This document shows, piece after piece, positions 1 through 12,588 of a stretch of DNA of 64,000 nt. The notes beneath the pieces were generated by a model that saw only the letters and a program-made list of their open reading frames with translations, made no database searches and was not told the DNA's origin. This stretch comes from Auanema rhodensis (taxonomy: Eukaryota > Nematoda > Chromadorea > Rhabditida > Rhabditidae): contig OZ059896.1 of assembly GCA_964057225.1 (NCBI GenBank), forward strand, positions 6,014,001 to 6,078,000, given 5' to 3'. Position 1 is the stretch's first letter. Every line of letters begins with the position of its first letter. The translations under genes and the position numbers were made by a program.

Positions 1-2290
1 TTTGAAATTTACGTGAACTTTAATTTATGCTAATTAAATGTACACGTGATGTGCACTTGGTATGTAACTCGCTTCACGTGAAAGATAAAGAGATGCGGTT
101 TTCAAAATTAGATTCCACATGTCCATATTAGTCTAAAAACGAATTTTTATTCATATTGGTGCTTGGTAACCATGACTTTGAAATTTACGTGAACTTTAAT
201 TTATGCTAATTAAATATAAACGTGATGTGCACTTGGTATGTAACTCGCTTCACGTGAAAGATGAAGAGATGCGGTTTTCAAAATTAGATTCCCCATGTCC
301 ATATTAGTCTAAAAACAAATTTTTTATTGATATTGGTGCATGGTAACCATGACTTTGAAATTTACGTGTACTTTAATTTATGCTAATTAAATGTACACGT
401 GATGTGCACTCGGTATGTAACTCGCTTCACGTGAAAGATAAAGAGATGCGGTTTTCAAAATTAGATTCCCCATGTCCATATTAGTCTAAAAACAAATTTT
501 TATTGATATTGGTTCATGGTAACCATGACTTTGAAATTTACGTGAACTTTAATTTATGCTAATTAAATGTACACGTGATGTGCACTTGGTATGTAACTCG
601 CTTCACGTGAAAGATAAAGAGATGCGGTTTTCAAAATTAGATTCCCCATTTCCATATTAGTCTAAAACCAAATTTTTATTGATATTGGTGCATGGTAACC
701 ATGACTTTGAAATTTACGTGTACTTTAATTTATGCTAATTAAATGTACACGTGATGTGCACTCGGTATGTAACTCGCTTCACGTGAAAGATAAAGAGATG
801 CGGTTTTCAAAATTAGATTCCCCATGTCCATATTAGTCTAAAAACAAATTTTTATTGATATTGGTTCATGGTAACCATGACTTTGAAATTTACGTGTACT
901 TTAATTTATGCTAATTAAATGTACACGTGATGTGCACTCGGTATGTAACTCGCTTCACGTGAAAGATAAAGAGATGCGGTTTTCAAAATTAGATTCCCCA
1001 TGTCCATATTAGTCTAAAAACAAATTTGTATTGATATTGGTTCATGGTAACCATGACTTTGAAATTTACGTGAACTTTAATTTATGCTAATTAAATATAC
1101 ACGTGATGTGCACTTGATATGTAACTCGCTTCACGTGAAAGATAAAGAGATGCGGTTTTCAAAATTAGATTCCCCATGTCCATATTAGTCTAAAAACAAA
1201 TTTTTATTGATATTGGTGCATGGTAACCATGACTTTGAAATTTACGTGAACTTTAATTTATGCTAATTAAATGTACACGTGATGTGCACTTGGTATGTAA
1301 CTCGCTTCACGTGAAAGATAAAGAGATGCGGTTTTCAAAATTAGATTCCCCATGTCCATATTAGTCTAAAAACGAATTTTTATTCATATTGGTGCTTGGT
1401 AACCATGACTTTGAAATTTACGTGAACTTTAATTTATGCTAATTAAATATAAACGTGATGTGCACTTGGTATGTAACTCGCTTCACGTGAAAGATGAAGA
1501 GATGCGGTTTTCAAAATTAGATTCCCCATGTCCATATTAGTCTAAAAACAAATTTTTTATTGATATTGGTGCATGGTAACCATGACTTTGAAATTTACGT
1601 GTACTTTAATTTATGCTAATTAAATGTACACGTGATGTGCACTCGGTATGTAACTCGCTTCACGTGAAAGATAAAGAGATGCGGTTTTCAAAATTAGATT
1701 CCCCATGTCCATATTAGTCTAAAAACAAATTTTTATTGATATTGGTTCATGGTAACCATGACTTTGAAATTTACGTGAACTTTAATTTATGCTAATTAAA
1801 TGTACACGTGATGTGCACTTGGTATGTAACTCGCTTCACGTGAAAGATAAAGAGATGCGGTTTTCAAAATTAGATTCCCCATTTCCATATTAGTCTAAAA
1901 CCAAATTTTTATTGATATTGGTGCATGGTAACCATGACTTTGAAATTTACGTGTACTTTAATTTATGCTAATTAAATGTACACGTGATGTGCACTCGGTA
2001 TGTAACTCGCTTCACGTGAAAGATAAAGAGATGCGGTTTTCAAAATTAGATTCCCCATGTCCATATTAGTCTAAAAACAAATTTTTATTGATATTGGTTC
2101 ATGGTAACCATGACTTTGAAATTTACGTGTACTTTAATTTATGCTAATTAAATGTACACGTGATGTGCACTCGGTATGTAACTCGCTTCACGTGAAAGAT
2201 AAAGAGATGCGGTTTTCAAAATTAGATTCCCCATGTCCATATTAGTCTAAAAACAAATTTGTATTGATATTGGTTCATGGTAACCATGAC
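1..2290 (+). repeat. Tandem duplication of a seven-monomer block
   Basis: Positions 1-1,060 match 1,234-2,290 at an offset of 1,233 bp (seven monomers plus one T). Shared private variants include GCTTGGTAACC, the AAACGTG monomer with AAGATGAAGAG, a six-T run, CTCGGTATG with ACGTGTACTTT, TCTAAAACC, and AAATTTGTATTGATATTGG at 1,024 and 2,257. A third copy of the later part lies at 6,128-7,020. Boundaries are approximate. Confidence 0.85.
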
Positions 2291-5200
2291 TTTGAAATTT
2301 ACGTGTACTTTAATTTATGCTAATTAAATGTACACGTGATGTGCACTTGGTATGTAACTCGCTTCACGTGAAAGATAAAGAGATGCGGTTTTCAAAATTA
2401 GATTCCCCATTTCCATATTAGTCTAAAAACAAATTTTAATTGATATTGGTGCATGGTAACCATGACTTTGAAATTTACGTGAACTTTAATTTATGCTAAT
2501 TAAATGTACACGTGATGTGCACTTGGTATGTAACTCGCTTCACGTGAAAGATAAAGAGATGCGGTTTTCAAAACTAGATTCCCCATTTCCATATTAGTCT
2601 AAAAACAAATTTTTATTCATATTGGTGCTTGGTAACCATGACTTTGAAATTTACGTGAACTTTAATTTATGCTAATTAAATATAAACGTGATGTGCACTT
2701 GGTATGTAACTCGCTTCACGTGGAAAATAAAGAGATGCGGTTTTCAAAATTAGATTCCCCATGTCCATATTAGTCTAAAAACAAATTTTTATTGATATTG
2801 CTGCATGGTAACCATGACTTTGAAATTTACGTGAACTTTAATTTATGCTAATTAAATGTACACGTGATGTGCACTTGGTATGTCACTCGCTTCACGTGAA
2901 AGATGAAGAGATGCGGTTTTCAAAATTAGATTCCCCATGTCCATATTAATCTAAAAACAAATTTTTATTGATATTGGTGCATGGTAACCATGACTTTGCA
3001 ATTTGCGTGAACTTTAATTTATGCTAATTAAATATACACGTGATGTGCACTTGGTATGTAACTCGCTTCACGTGAAAGATAAAGAGATGCGGTTTTCAAA
3101 ACTAGATTCCCCATTTCCATATTAGTCTAAAAACAAATTTTTATTCATATTGGTGCTTGGTAACCATGACTTTGAAATTTACGTGAACTTTAATTTATGC
3201 TAATTAAATATAAACGTGATGTGCACTTGGTATGTAACTCGCTTCACGTGGAAAATAAAGAGATGCGGTTTTCAAAATTAGATTCCCCATGTCCATATTA
3301 GTCTAAAAACAAATTTTTATTGATATTGGTGCATGGTAACCATGACTTTGAAATTTACGTGAACTTTAATTTATGCTAATTAAATGTACACGTGATGTGC
3401 ACTTGGTATGTCACTCGCTTCACGTGAAAGATGAAGAGATGCGGTTTTCAAAATTAGATTCCCCATGTCCATATTAATCTAAAAACAAATTTTTATTGAT
3501 ATTGGTGCATGGTAACCATGACTTTGAAATTTACGTGAACTTTAATTTATGCTAATTAAATGTACACGTGATGTGCACCTGGTATGTAACTCGCTTCACG
3601 TGAAAGATAAAAAGATAAGGTTTTCAAAATTAAATTCCCCATGTCCATATTAGTCTAAAAACAAATTTTTATTCATATTGGTGCTTGGTAACCATGACTT
3701 TGAAATTTACGTGAACTTTAATTTATGCTAATTAAATATAAACGTGATGTGCACTTGGTATGTAACTCGCTTCACGTGGAAAATAAAGAGATGCGGTTTT
3801 CAAAATTAGATTCCCCATGTCCATATTAGTCTAAAAACAACTTTTATTGATATTGGTGCATGGTAACCATGACTTTGAAATTTACGTGAACTTTAATTTA
3901 TGCTAATTAAATATACACGTGATGTGCACTTGATATGTAACTCGCTTCACGTGAAAGATAAAGAGATGCGGTTTTCAAAATTAGATTCCCCATGTCCATA
4001 TTAGTCTAAAAACAAATTTTTATTGATATTGGTGCATGGTAACCATGACTTTGAAATTTACGTGAACTTTAATTTATGCTAATTAAATGTACACTTGATG
4101 TGCACCTGGTATGTAACTCGCTTCACGTGAAAGATAAAAAGATAAGGTTTTCAAAATTAGATTCCCCATGTCCATATTAGTTTTAAAAACAAATTTTTAT
4201 TCATATTGGTGCTTGGTAACCATGACTTTGAAATTTACGTGAACTTTAATTTATGCTAATTAAATATAAACGTGATATGCACTTGGTATGTAACTCGCTT
4301 CACGTGGAAAATAAAGAGATGCGGTTTTCAAAATTAGATTCCCCATGTCCATATTAGTCTAAAAACAAATTTTTATTGATATTGGTGCATGGTAACCATG
4401 ACTTTGAAATTTACGTGAACTTTAATTTATGCTAATTAAATGTACACGTGATGTGCACTTGGTATGTAACTCGCTTCACGTGAAAGATGAAGAGATGCGG
4501 TTTTCAAAATTAGATTCCCCATGTCCATATTAGTCTAAAAACAAATTTTTTATTGATATTGGTGCATGGTAACCATGACTTTGCAATTTACGTGAACTTT
4601 AATTTATGCTAATTAAATGTACACTTGATGTGCACTTGATATGTAACTCGCTTCACGTGAAAGATAAAGAGATGCGGTTTTCAAAACTAGATTCCCCATG
4701 TCCATATAAGTCTAAAAACAAATTTTTATTGATATTGGTGCTTGGTAACCATGACTTTGAAATTTACGTGAACTTTAATTTATGCTAATTAAATATAAAC
4801 GTGATGTGCACTTGGTATGTAACTCGCTTCACGCGGAAAATAAAGAGATGCGGTTTTCAAAATTAGATTCCCCATGTCCATATTAGTCTAAAAACAAATT
4901 TTTATTGATATTGGTGCATGGTAACCATGACTTTGAAATTTACGTGAACTTTAATTTATGCTAATTAAATGTACACGTGATGTGCACTTGGTATGTAACT
5001 CGCTTCACGTGAAAGATAAAAAGATGCGGTTTTCAAAATTAGATTCCCCATTTCCATATTAGTCTAAAAACAAATTTTTATTCATATTGGTGCTTGGTAA
5101 CCATGACTTTGAAATTTACGTGAACTTTAATTTATGCTAATTAAATATAAACGTGATGTGCACTTGGTATGTAACTCGCTTCACGTGGAAAATAAAAAGA

Positions 5201-8200
5201 TGCGGTTTTCAAAATTAGATTCCCCATGTCCATATTAGTCTAAAAACAAATTTTTATTGATATTGGTGCATGGTAACCATGACTTTGAAATTTACGTGAA
5301 CTTTAATTTATGCTAATTAAATGTACACGTGATGTGCACTTGGTATGTAACTCGCTTCACGTGAAAGATAAAAAGATGCGGTTTTCAAAATTAGATTCCC
5401 CATTTCCATATTAGTCTAAAAACAAATTTTTATTGATATTGGTTCATGGTAACCATGACTTTGAAATTTACGTGTACTTTAATTTATGCTAATTAAATAT
5501 AAACGTGATATGCACTTGGTATGTAACTCGCTTCACGTGGAAAATAAAGAGATGCGGTTTTCAAAATTAGATTCCCCATGTCCATATTAGTCTAAAAACA
5601 AATTTTTATTGATATTGGTGCATGGTAACCATGACTTTGAAATTTACGTGAACTTTAATTTATGCTAATTAAATGTACACGTGATGTGCACTTGGTATGT
5701 AACTCGCTTCACGTGAAAGATGAAGAGATGCGGTTTTCAAAATTAGATTCCCCATGTCCATATTAGTCTAAAAACAAATTTTTTATTGATATTGGTGCAT
5801 GGTAACCATGACTTTGCAATTTACGTGAACTTTAATTTATGCTAATTAAATGTACACTTGATGTGCACTTGATATGTAACTCGCTTCACGTGAAAGATAA
5901 AGAGATGCGGTTTTCAAAATTAGATTCCCCATGTCCATATTAGTCTAAAAACAAATTTTTATTGATATTGGTGCATGGTAACCATGACTTTGAAATTTAC
6001 GTGAACTTTAATTTATGCTAATTAAATGTACACTTGATGTGCACCTGGTATGTAACTCGCTTCACGTGAAAGATAAAAAGATAAGGTTTTCAAAATTAGA
6101 TTCCCCATGTCCATATTAGTCTAAAAACAAATTTTTTATTGATATTGGTGCATGGTAACCATGACTTTGAAATTTACGTGTACTTTAATTTATGCTAATT
6201 AAATGTACACGTGATGTGCACTCGGTATGTAACTCGCTTCACGTGAAAGATAAAGAGATGCGGTTTTCAAAATTAGATTCCCCATGTCCATATTAGTCTA
6301 AAAACAAATTTTTATTGATATTGGTTCATGGTAACCATGACTTTGAAATTTACGTGAACTTTAATTTATGCTAATTAAATGTACACGTGATGTGCACTTG
6401 GTATGTAACTCGCTTCACGTGAAAGATAAAGAGATGCGGTTTTCAAAATTAGATTCCCCATTTCCATATTAGTCTAAAACCAAATTTTTATTGATATTGG
6501 TGCATGGTAACCATGACTTTGAAATTTACGTGTACTTTAATTTATGCTAATTAAATGTACACGTGATGTGCACTCGGTATGTAACTCGCTTCACGTGAAA
6601 GATAAAGAGATGCGGTTTTCAAAATTAGATTCCCCATGTCCATATTAGTCTAAAAACAAATTTTTATTGATATTGGTTCATGGTAACCATGACTTTGAAA
6701 TTTACGTGTACTTTAATTTATGCTAATTAAATGTACACGTGATGTGCACTCGGTATGTAACTCGCTTCACGTGAAAGATAAAGAGATGCGGTTTTCAAAA
6801 TTAGATTCCCCATGTCCATATTAGTCTAAAAACAAATTTGTATTGATATTGGTTCATGGTAACCATGACTTTGAAATTTACGTGTACTTTAATTTATGCT
6901 AATTAAATGTACACGTGATGTGCACTTGGTATGTAACTCGCTTCACGTGAAAGATAAAGAGATGCGGTTTTCAAAATTAGATTCCCCATTTCCATATTAG
7001 TCTAAAAACAAATTTTAATTGATATTGGTGCATGGTAACCATGACTTTGAAATTTACGTGAACTTTAATTTATGCTAATTAAATGTACACGTGATGTGCA
7101 CTTGATATGTAACTCGCTTCACGTGAAAGATGAAGAGATGCGGTTTTCAAAATTAGATTCCCCATGTCCATATTAATCTAAAAACAAATTTTTATTGATA
7201 TTGGTGCATGGTAACCATGACTTTGAAATTTACGTGAACTTTAATTTATGCTAATTAAATGTACACGTGATGTGCACTTGGTATGTAACTCGCTTCACGT
7301 GAAAGATAAAGAGATGCGGTTTTCAAAACTAGATTCCCCATTTCCATATTAGTCTAAAAACAAATTTTTATTCATATTGGTGCTTGGTAACCATGACTTT
7401 GAAATTTACGTGAACTTTAATTTATGCTAATTAAATATAAACGTGATGTGCACTTGGTATGTAACTCGCTTCACGTGGAAAATAAAGAGATGCGGTTTTC
7501 AAAATTAGATTCCCCATGTCCATATTAGTCTAAAAACAAATTTTTATTGATATTGGTGCATGGTAACCATGACTTTGAAATTTACGTGAACTTTAATTTA
7601 TGCTAATTAAATGTACACGTGATGTGCACTTGGTATGTCACTCGCTTCACGTGAAAGATGAAGAGATGCGGTTTTCAAAATTAGATTCCCCATGTCCATA
7701 TTAATCTAAAAACAAATTTTTATTGATATTGGTGCATGGTAACCATGACTTTGCAATTTGCGTGAACTTTAATTTATGCTAATTAAATATACACGTGATG
7801 TGCACTTGGTATGTAACTCGCTTCACGTGAAAGATAAAGAGATGCGGTTTTCAAAACTAGATTCCCCATTTCCATATTAGTCTAAAAACAAATTTTTATT
7901 CATATTGGTGCTTGGTAACCATGACTTTGAAATTTACGTGAACTTTAATTTATGCTAATTAAATATAAACGTGATGTGCACTTGGTATGTAACTCGCTTC
8001 ACGTGGAAAATAAAGAGATGCGGTTTTCAAAATTAGATTCCCCATGTCCATATTAGTCTAAAAACAAATTTTTATTGATATTGGTGCATGGTAACCATGA
8101 CTTTGAAATTTACGTGAACTTTAATTTATGCTAATTAAATGTACACGTGATGTGCACTTGGTATGTCACTCGCTTCACGTGAAAGATGAAGAGATGCGGT

Positions 8201-10530
8201 TTTCAAAATTAGATTCCCCATGTCCATATTAATCTAAAAACAAATTTTTATTGATATTGGTGCATGGTAACCATGACTTTGAAATTTACGTGAACTTTAA
8301 TTTATGCTAATTAAATGTACACGTGATGTGCACCTGGTATGTAACTCGCTTCACGTGAAAGATAAAAAGATAAGGTTTTCAAAATTAAATTCCCCATGTC
8401 CATATTAGTCTAAAAACAAATTTTTATTCATATTGGTGCTTGGTAACCATGACTTTGAAATTTACGTGAACTTTAATTTATGCTAATTAAATATAAACGT
8501 GATGTGCACTTGGTATGTAACTCGCTTCACGTGGAAAATAAAGAGATGCGGTTTTCAAAATTAGATTCCCCATGTCCATATTAGTCTAAAAACAACTTTT
8601 ATTGATATTGGTGCATGGTAACCATGACTTTGAAATTTACGTGAACTTTAATTTATGCTAATTAAATATACACGTGATGTGCACTTGATATGTAACTCGC
8701 TTCACGTGAAAGATAAAGAGATGCGGTTTTCAAAATTAGATTCCCCATGTCCATATTAGTCTAAAAACAAATTTTTATTGATATTGGTGCATGGTTACCA
8801 TGACTTTGAAATTTACGTGAACTTTAATTTATGCTAATTAAATGTACACTTGATGTGCACCTGGTATGTAACTCGCTTCACGTGAAAGATAAAAAGATAA
8901 GGTTTTCAAAATTAGATTCCCCATGTCCATATTAGTTTTAAAAACAAATTTTTATTCATATTGGTGCTTGGTAACCATGACTTTGAAATTTACGTGAACT
9001 TTAATTTATGCTAATTAAATATAAACGTGATATGCACTTGGTATGTAACTCGCTTCACGTGGAAAATAAAGAGATGCGGTTTTCAAAATTAGATTCCCCA
9101 TGTCCATATTAGTCTAAAAACAAATTTTTATTGATATTGGTGCATGGTAACCATGACTTTGAAATTTACGTGAACTTTAATTTATGCTAATTAAATGTAC
9201 ACGTGATGTGCACTTGGTATGTAACTCGCTTCACGTGAAAGATGAAGAGATGCGGTTTTCAAAATTAGATTCCCCATGTCCATATTAGTCTAAAAACAAA
9301 TTTTTTATTGATATTGGTGCATGGTAACCATGACTTTGCAATTTACGTGAACTTTAATTTATGCTAATTAAATGTACACTTGATGTGCACTTGATATGTA
9401 ACTCGCTTCACGTGAAAGATAAAGAGATGCGGTTTTCAAAACTAGATTCCCCATGTCCATATAAGTCTAAAAACAAATTTTTATTGATATTGGTGCTTGG
9501 TAACCATGACTTTGAAATTTACGTGAACTTTAATTTATGCTAATTAAATATAAACGTGATGTGCACTTGGTATGTAACTCGCTTCACGCGGAAAATAAAG
9601 AGATGCGGTTTTCAAAATTAGATTCCCCATGTCCATATTAGTCTAAAAACAAATTTTTATTGATATTGGTGCATGGTAACCATGACTTTGAAATTTACGT
9701 GAACTTTAATTTATGCTAATTAAATGTACACGTGATGTGCACTTGGTATGTAACTCGCTTCACGTGAAAGATAAAAAGATGCGGTTTTCAAAATTAGATT
9801 CCCCATTTCCATATTAGTCTAAAAACAAATTTTTATTGATATTGGTTCATGGTAACCATGACTTTGAAATTTACGTGTACTTTAATTTATGCTAATTAAA
9901 TATAAACGTGATATGCACTTGGTATGTAACTCGCTTCACGTGGAAAATAAAGAGATGCGGTTTTCAAAATTAGATTCCCCATGTCCATATTAGTCTAAAA
10001 ACAAATTTTTATTGATATTGGTGCATGGTAACCATGACTTTGAAATTTACGTGAACTTTAATTTATGCTAATTAAATGTACACGTGATGTGCACTTGGTA
10101 TGTAACTCGCTTCACGTGAAAGATGAAGAGATGCGGTTTTCAAAATTAGATTCCCCATGTCCATATTAGTCTAAAAACAAATTTTTTATTGATATTGGTG
10201 CATGGTAACCATGACTTTGCAATTTACGTGAACTTTAATTTATGCTAATTAAATGTACACTTGATGTGCACTTGATATGTAACTCGCTTCACGTGAAAGA
10301 TAAAGAGATGCGGTTTTCAAAATTAGATTCCCCATGTCCATATTAGTCTAAAAACAAATTTTTATTGATATTGGTGCATGGTAACCATGACTTTGAAATT
10401 TACGTGAACTTTAATTTATGCTAATTAAATGTACACTTGATGTGCACCTGGTATGTAACTCGCTTCACGTGAAAGATAAAAAGATAAGGTTTTCAAAATT
10501 AGATTCCCCATGTCCATATTAGTCTAAAAA
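1550..10530 (+). repeat. Large tandem duplication, about 26 monomers per copy
   Basis: The block 1,550-6,125 is repeated at 6,128-10,530. The offset is 4,579 bp at the start (AAATTTTAATTGATATTGG at 2,431 and 7,010). It becomes 4,755 bp from about 2,500 (CAAAACTAGATT, the AACAACTTTTATTG monomer, ATATAAGTCT and CACGCGG all recur). It becomes 4,403 bp after about 5,090 (GACTTTGCAATTT at 5,809 and 10,212). The steps are exact: the right copy gained one monomer near 7,030-7,205 and lacks two that the left copy has near 5,080-5,430. The copies otherwise differ by only a few bases (for example GGTTACC at 8,794), so the duplication is recent. Confidence 0.9.
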
Positions 10531-12506
10531 CAAATTTTTATTCATATTGGTGCTTGGTAACCATGACTTTGAAATTTACGTGAACTTTAATTTATGCTAA
10601 TTAAATATAAACGTGATGTGCACTTGGTATGTAACTCGCTTCACGTGGAAAATAAAGAGATGCGGTTTTCAAAATTAGATTCCCCATGTCCATATTAGTC
10701 TAAAAACAAATTTTTATTGATATTGGTGCATGGTAACCATGACTTTGAAATTTACGTGAACTTTAATTTATGCTAATTAAATGTACACGTGATGTGCACT
10801 TGGTATGTAACTCGCTTCACGTGAAAGATAAAAAGATGCGGTTTTCAAAATTAGATTCCCCATTTCCATATTAGTCTAAAAACAAATTTTTATTGATATT
10901 GGTTCATGGTAACCATGACTTTGAAATTTACGTGTACTTTAATTTATGCTAATTAAATGTACACGTGATGTGCACTTGGTATGTAACTCGCTTCACGTGA
11001 AAGATAAAAAGATGCGGTTTTCAAAATTAGATTCCCCATTTCCATATTAGTCTAAAAACAAATTTTTCTTGATATTGGTTCATGGTAACCATGACTTTGA
11101 AATTTACGTGTACTTTAATTTATGCTAATTAAATATAAACGTGATGTGCACTTGGTATGTAACTCGCTTCACGTGAAAGATAAAGAGATGCGGTTTTCAA
11201 AATTAGATTCCCCATGTCCATATTAGTCTAAAAACAAATTTTTATTGATATTGGTTCATGGTAACCATGACTTTGAAATTTACGTGTACTTTAATTTATG
11301 CTAATTAAATGTACACTTGATGTGCACCTGGTATGTACCTCGCTTCACGTGAAAGATAAAAAGATAAGGTTTTCAAAATTAGATTCCCCATGTCCATATT
11401 AGTCTAAAAACAAATTTTTTATTGATATTGGTGCATGGTAACCATGACTTTGAAATTTACGTGTACTTTAATTTATGCTAATTAAATGTACACGTGATGT
11501 GCACTTGGTATGTAACTCGCTTCACGTGGAAAATAAAGAGATGCGGTTTTCAAAATTAGATTCCCCATGTCCATATTAGTCTAAAAACAAATTTTTATTG
11601 ATATTGGTTCATGGTAACCATGACTTTGAAATTTACGTGTACTTTAATTTATGCTAATTAAATGTACACTTGATGTGCACCTGGTATGTAACTCGCTTCA
11701 CGTGAAAGATAAAAAGATAAGGTTTTCAAAATTAGATTCCCCATGTCCATATTAGTCTAAAAACAAATTTTTTATTGATATTGGTGCATGGTAACCATGA
11801 CTTTGAAATTTACGTGTACTTTAATTTATGCTAATTAAATATAAACGTGATGTGCACTTGGTATGTAACTCGCTTCACGTGGAAAATAAAGAGATGCGGT
11901 TTTCAAAATTAGATTCCCCATGTCCATATTAGTCTAAAAACAAATTTTTATTGATATTGGTGCATGGTAACCATGACTTTGAAATTTACGTGAACTTTAA
12001 TTTATGCTAATTAAATGTACACTTGATGTGCACCTGGTATGTAACTCGCTTCACGTGAAAGATAAAAAGATAAGGTTTTCAAAATTAGATTCCCCATGTC
12101 CATATTAGTCTAAAAACAAATTTTTTATTGATATTGGTGCATGGTAACCATGACTTTGAAATTTACGTGTACTTTAATTTATGCTAATTAAATGTACACG
12201 TGATGTGCACTCGGTATGTAACTCGCTTCACGTGAAAGATAAAGAGATGCGGTTTTCAAAATTAGATTCCCCATGTCCATATTAGTCTAAAAACAAATTT
12301 TTATTGATATTGGTTCATGGTAACCATGACTTTGAAATTTACGTGTACTTTAATTTATGCTAATTAAATGTACACGTGATGTGCACTTGGTATGTAACTC
12401 GCTTCACGTGAAAGATAAAGAGATGCGGTTTTCAAAATTAGATTCCTCATGTCCATATTAGTCTAAAAACAAATTTTTATTGATATTGGTTCATGGTAAC
12501 CATGAC

Positions 12507-12588
12507 TTTGAAATTTACGTGAGATTCCCCATGTCCATATTAGTCTAAAAACAAATTTTTATTGATATTGGTGCATGGTAACCATGAC
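12507..12588 (+). repeat. 82-bp truncated monomer at a domain boundary
   Basis: At 12,522 the sequence jumps from ACGTGA (phase 16) straight to GATTCCCC (phase 111), removing about 94 bp. Left of this point, monomers are of the CTCGGTATG, GTGTACTTT and CACGTGGAAAATAAAG types. To the right they are mainly TACACTTGATGTGCACTTGATATG-like and TACATGTGATGTGCACCTGG-like types with TAATTCATATTGG. CTCGGTATG was not seen right of it. It is best read as a recombination or deletion scar joining two array domains. Confidence 0.85.

Noticed and set aside
4606-4788. 60-aa open frame, repeated identically at 9,361-9,543
   Set aside because: It spans satellite monomers and is open only because of local variants. 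The identity of the two copies reflects the 27-monomer offset, not coding.
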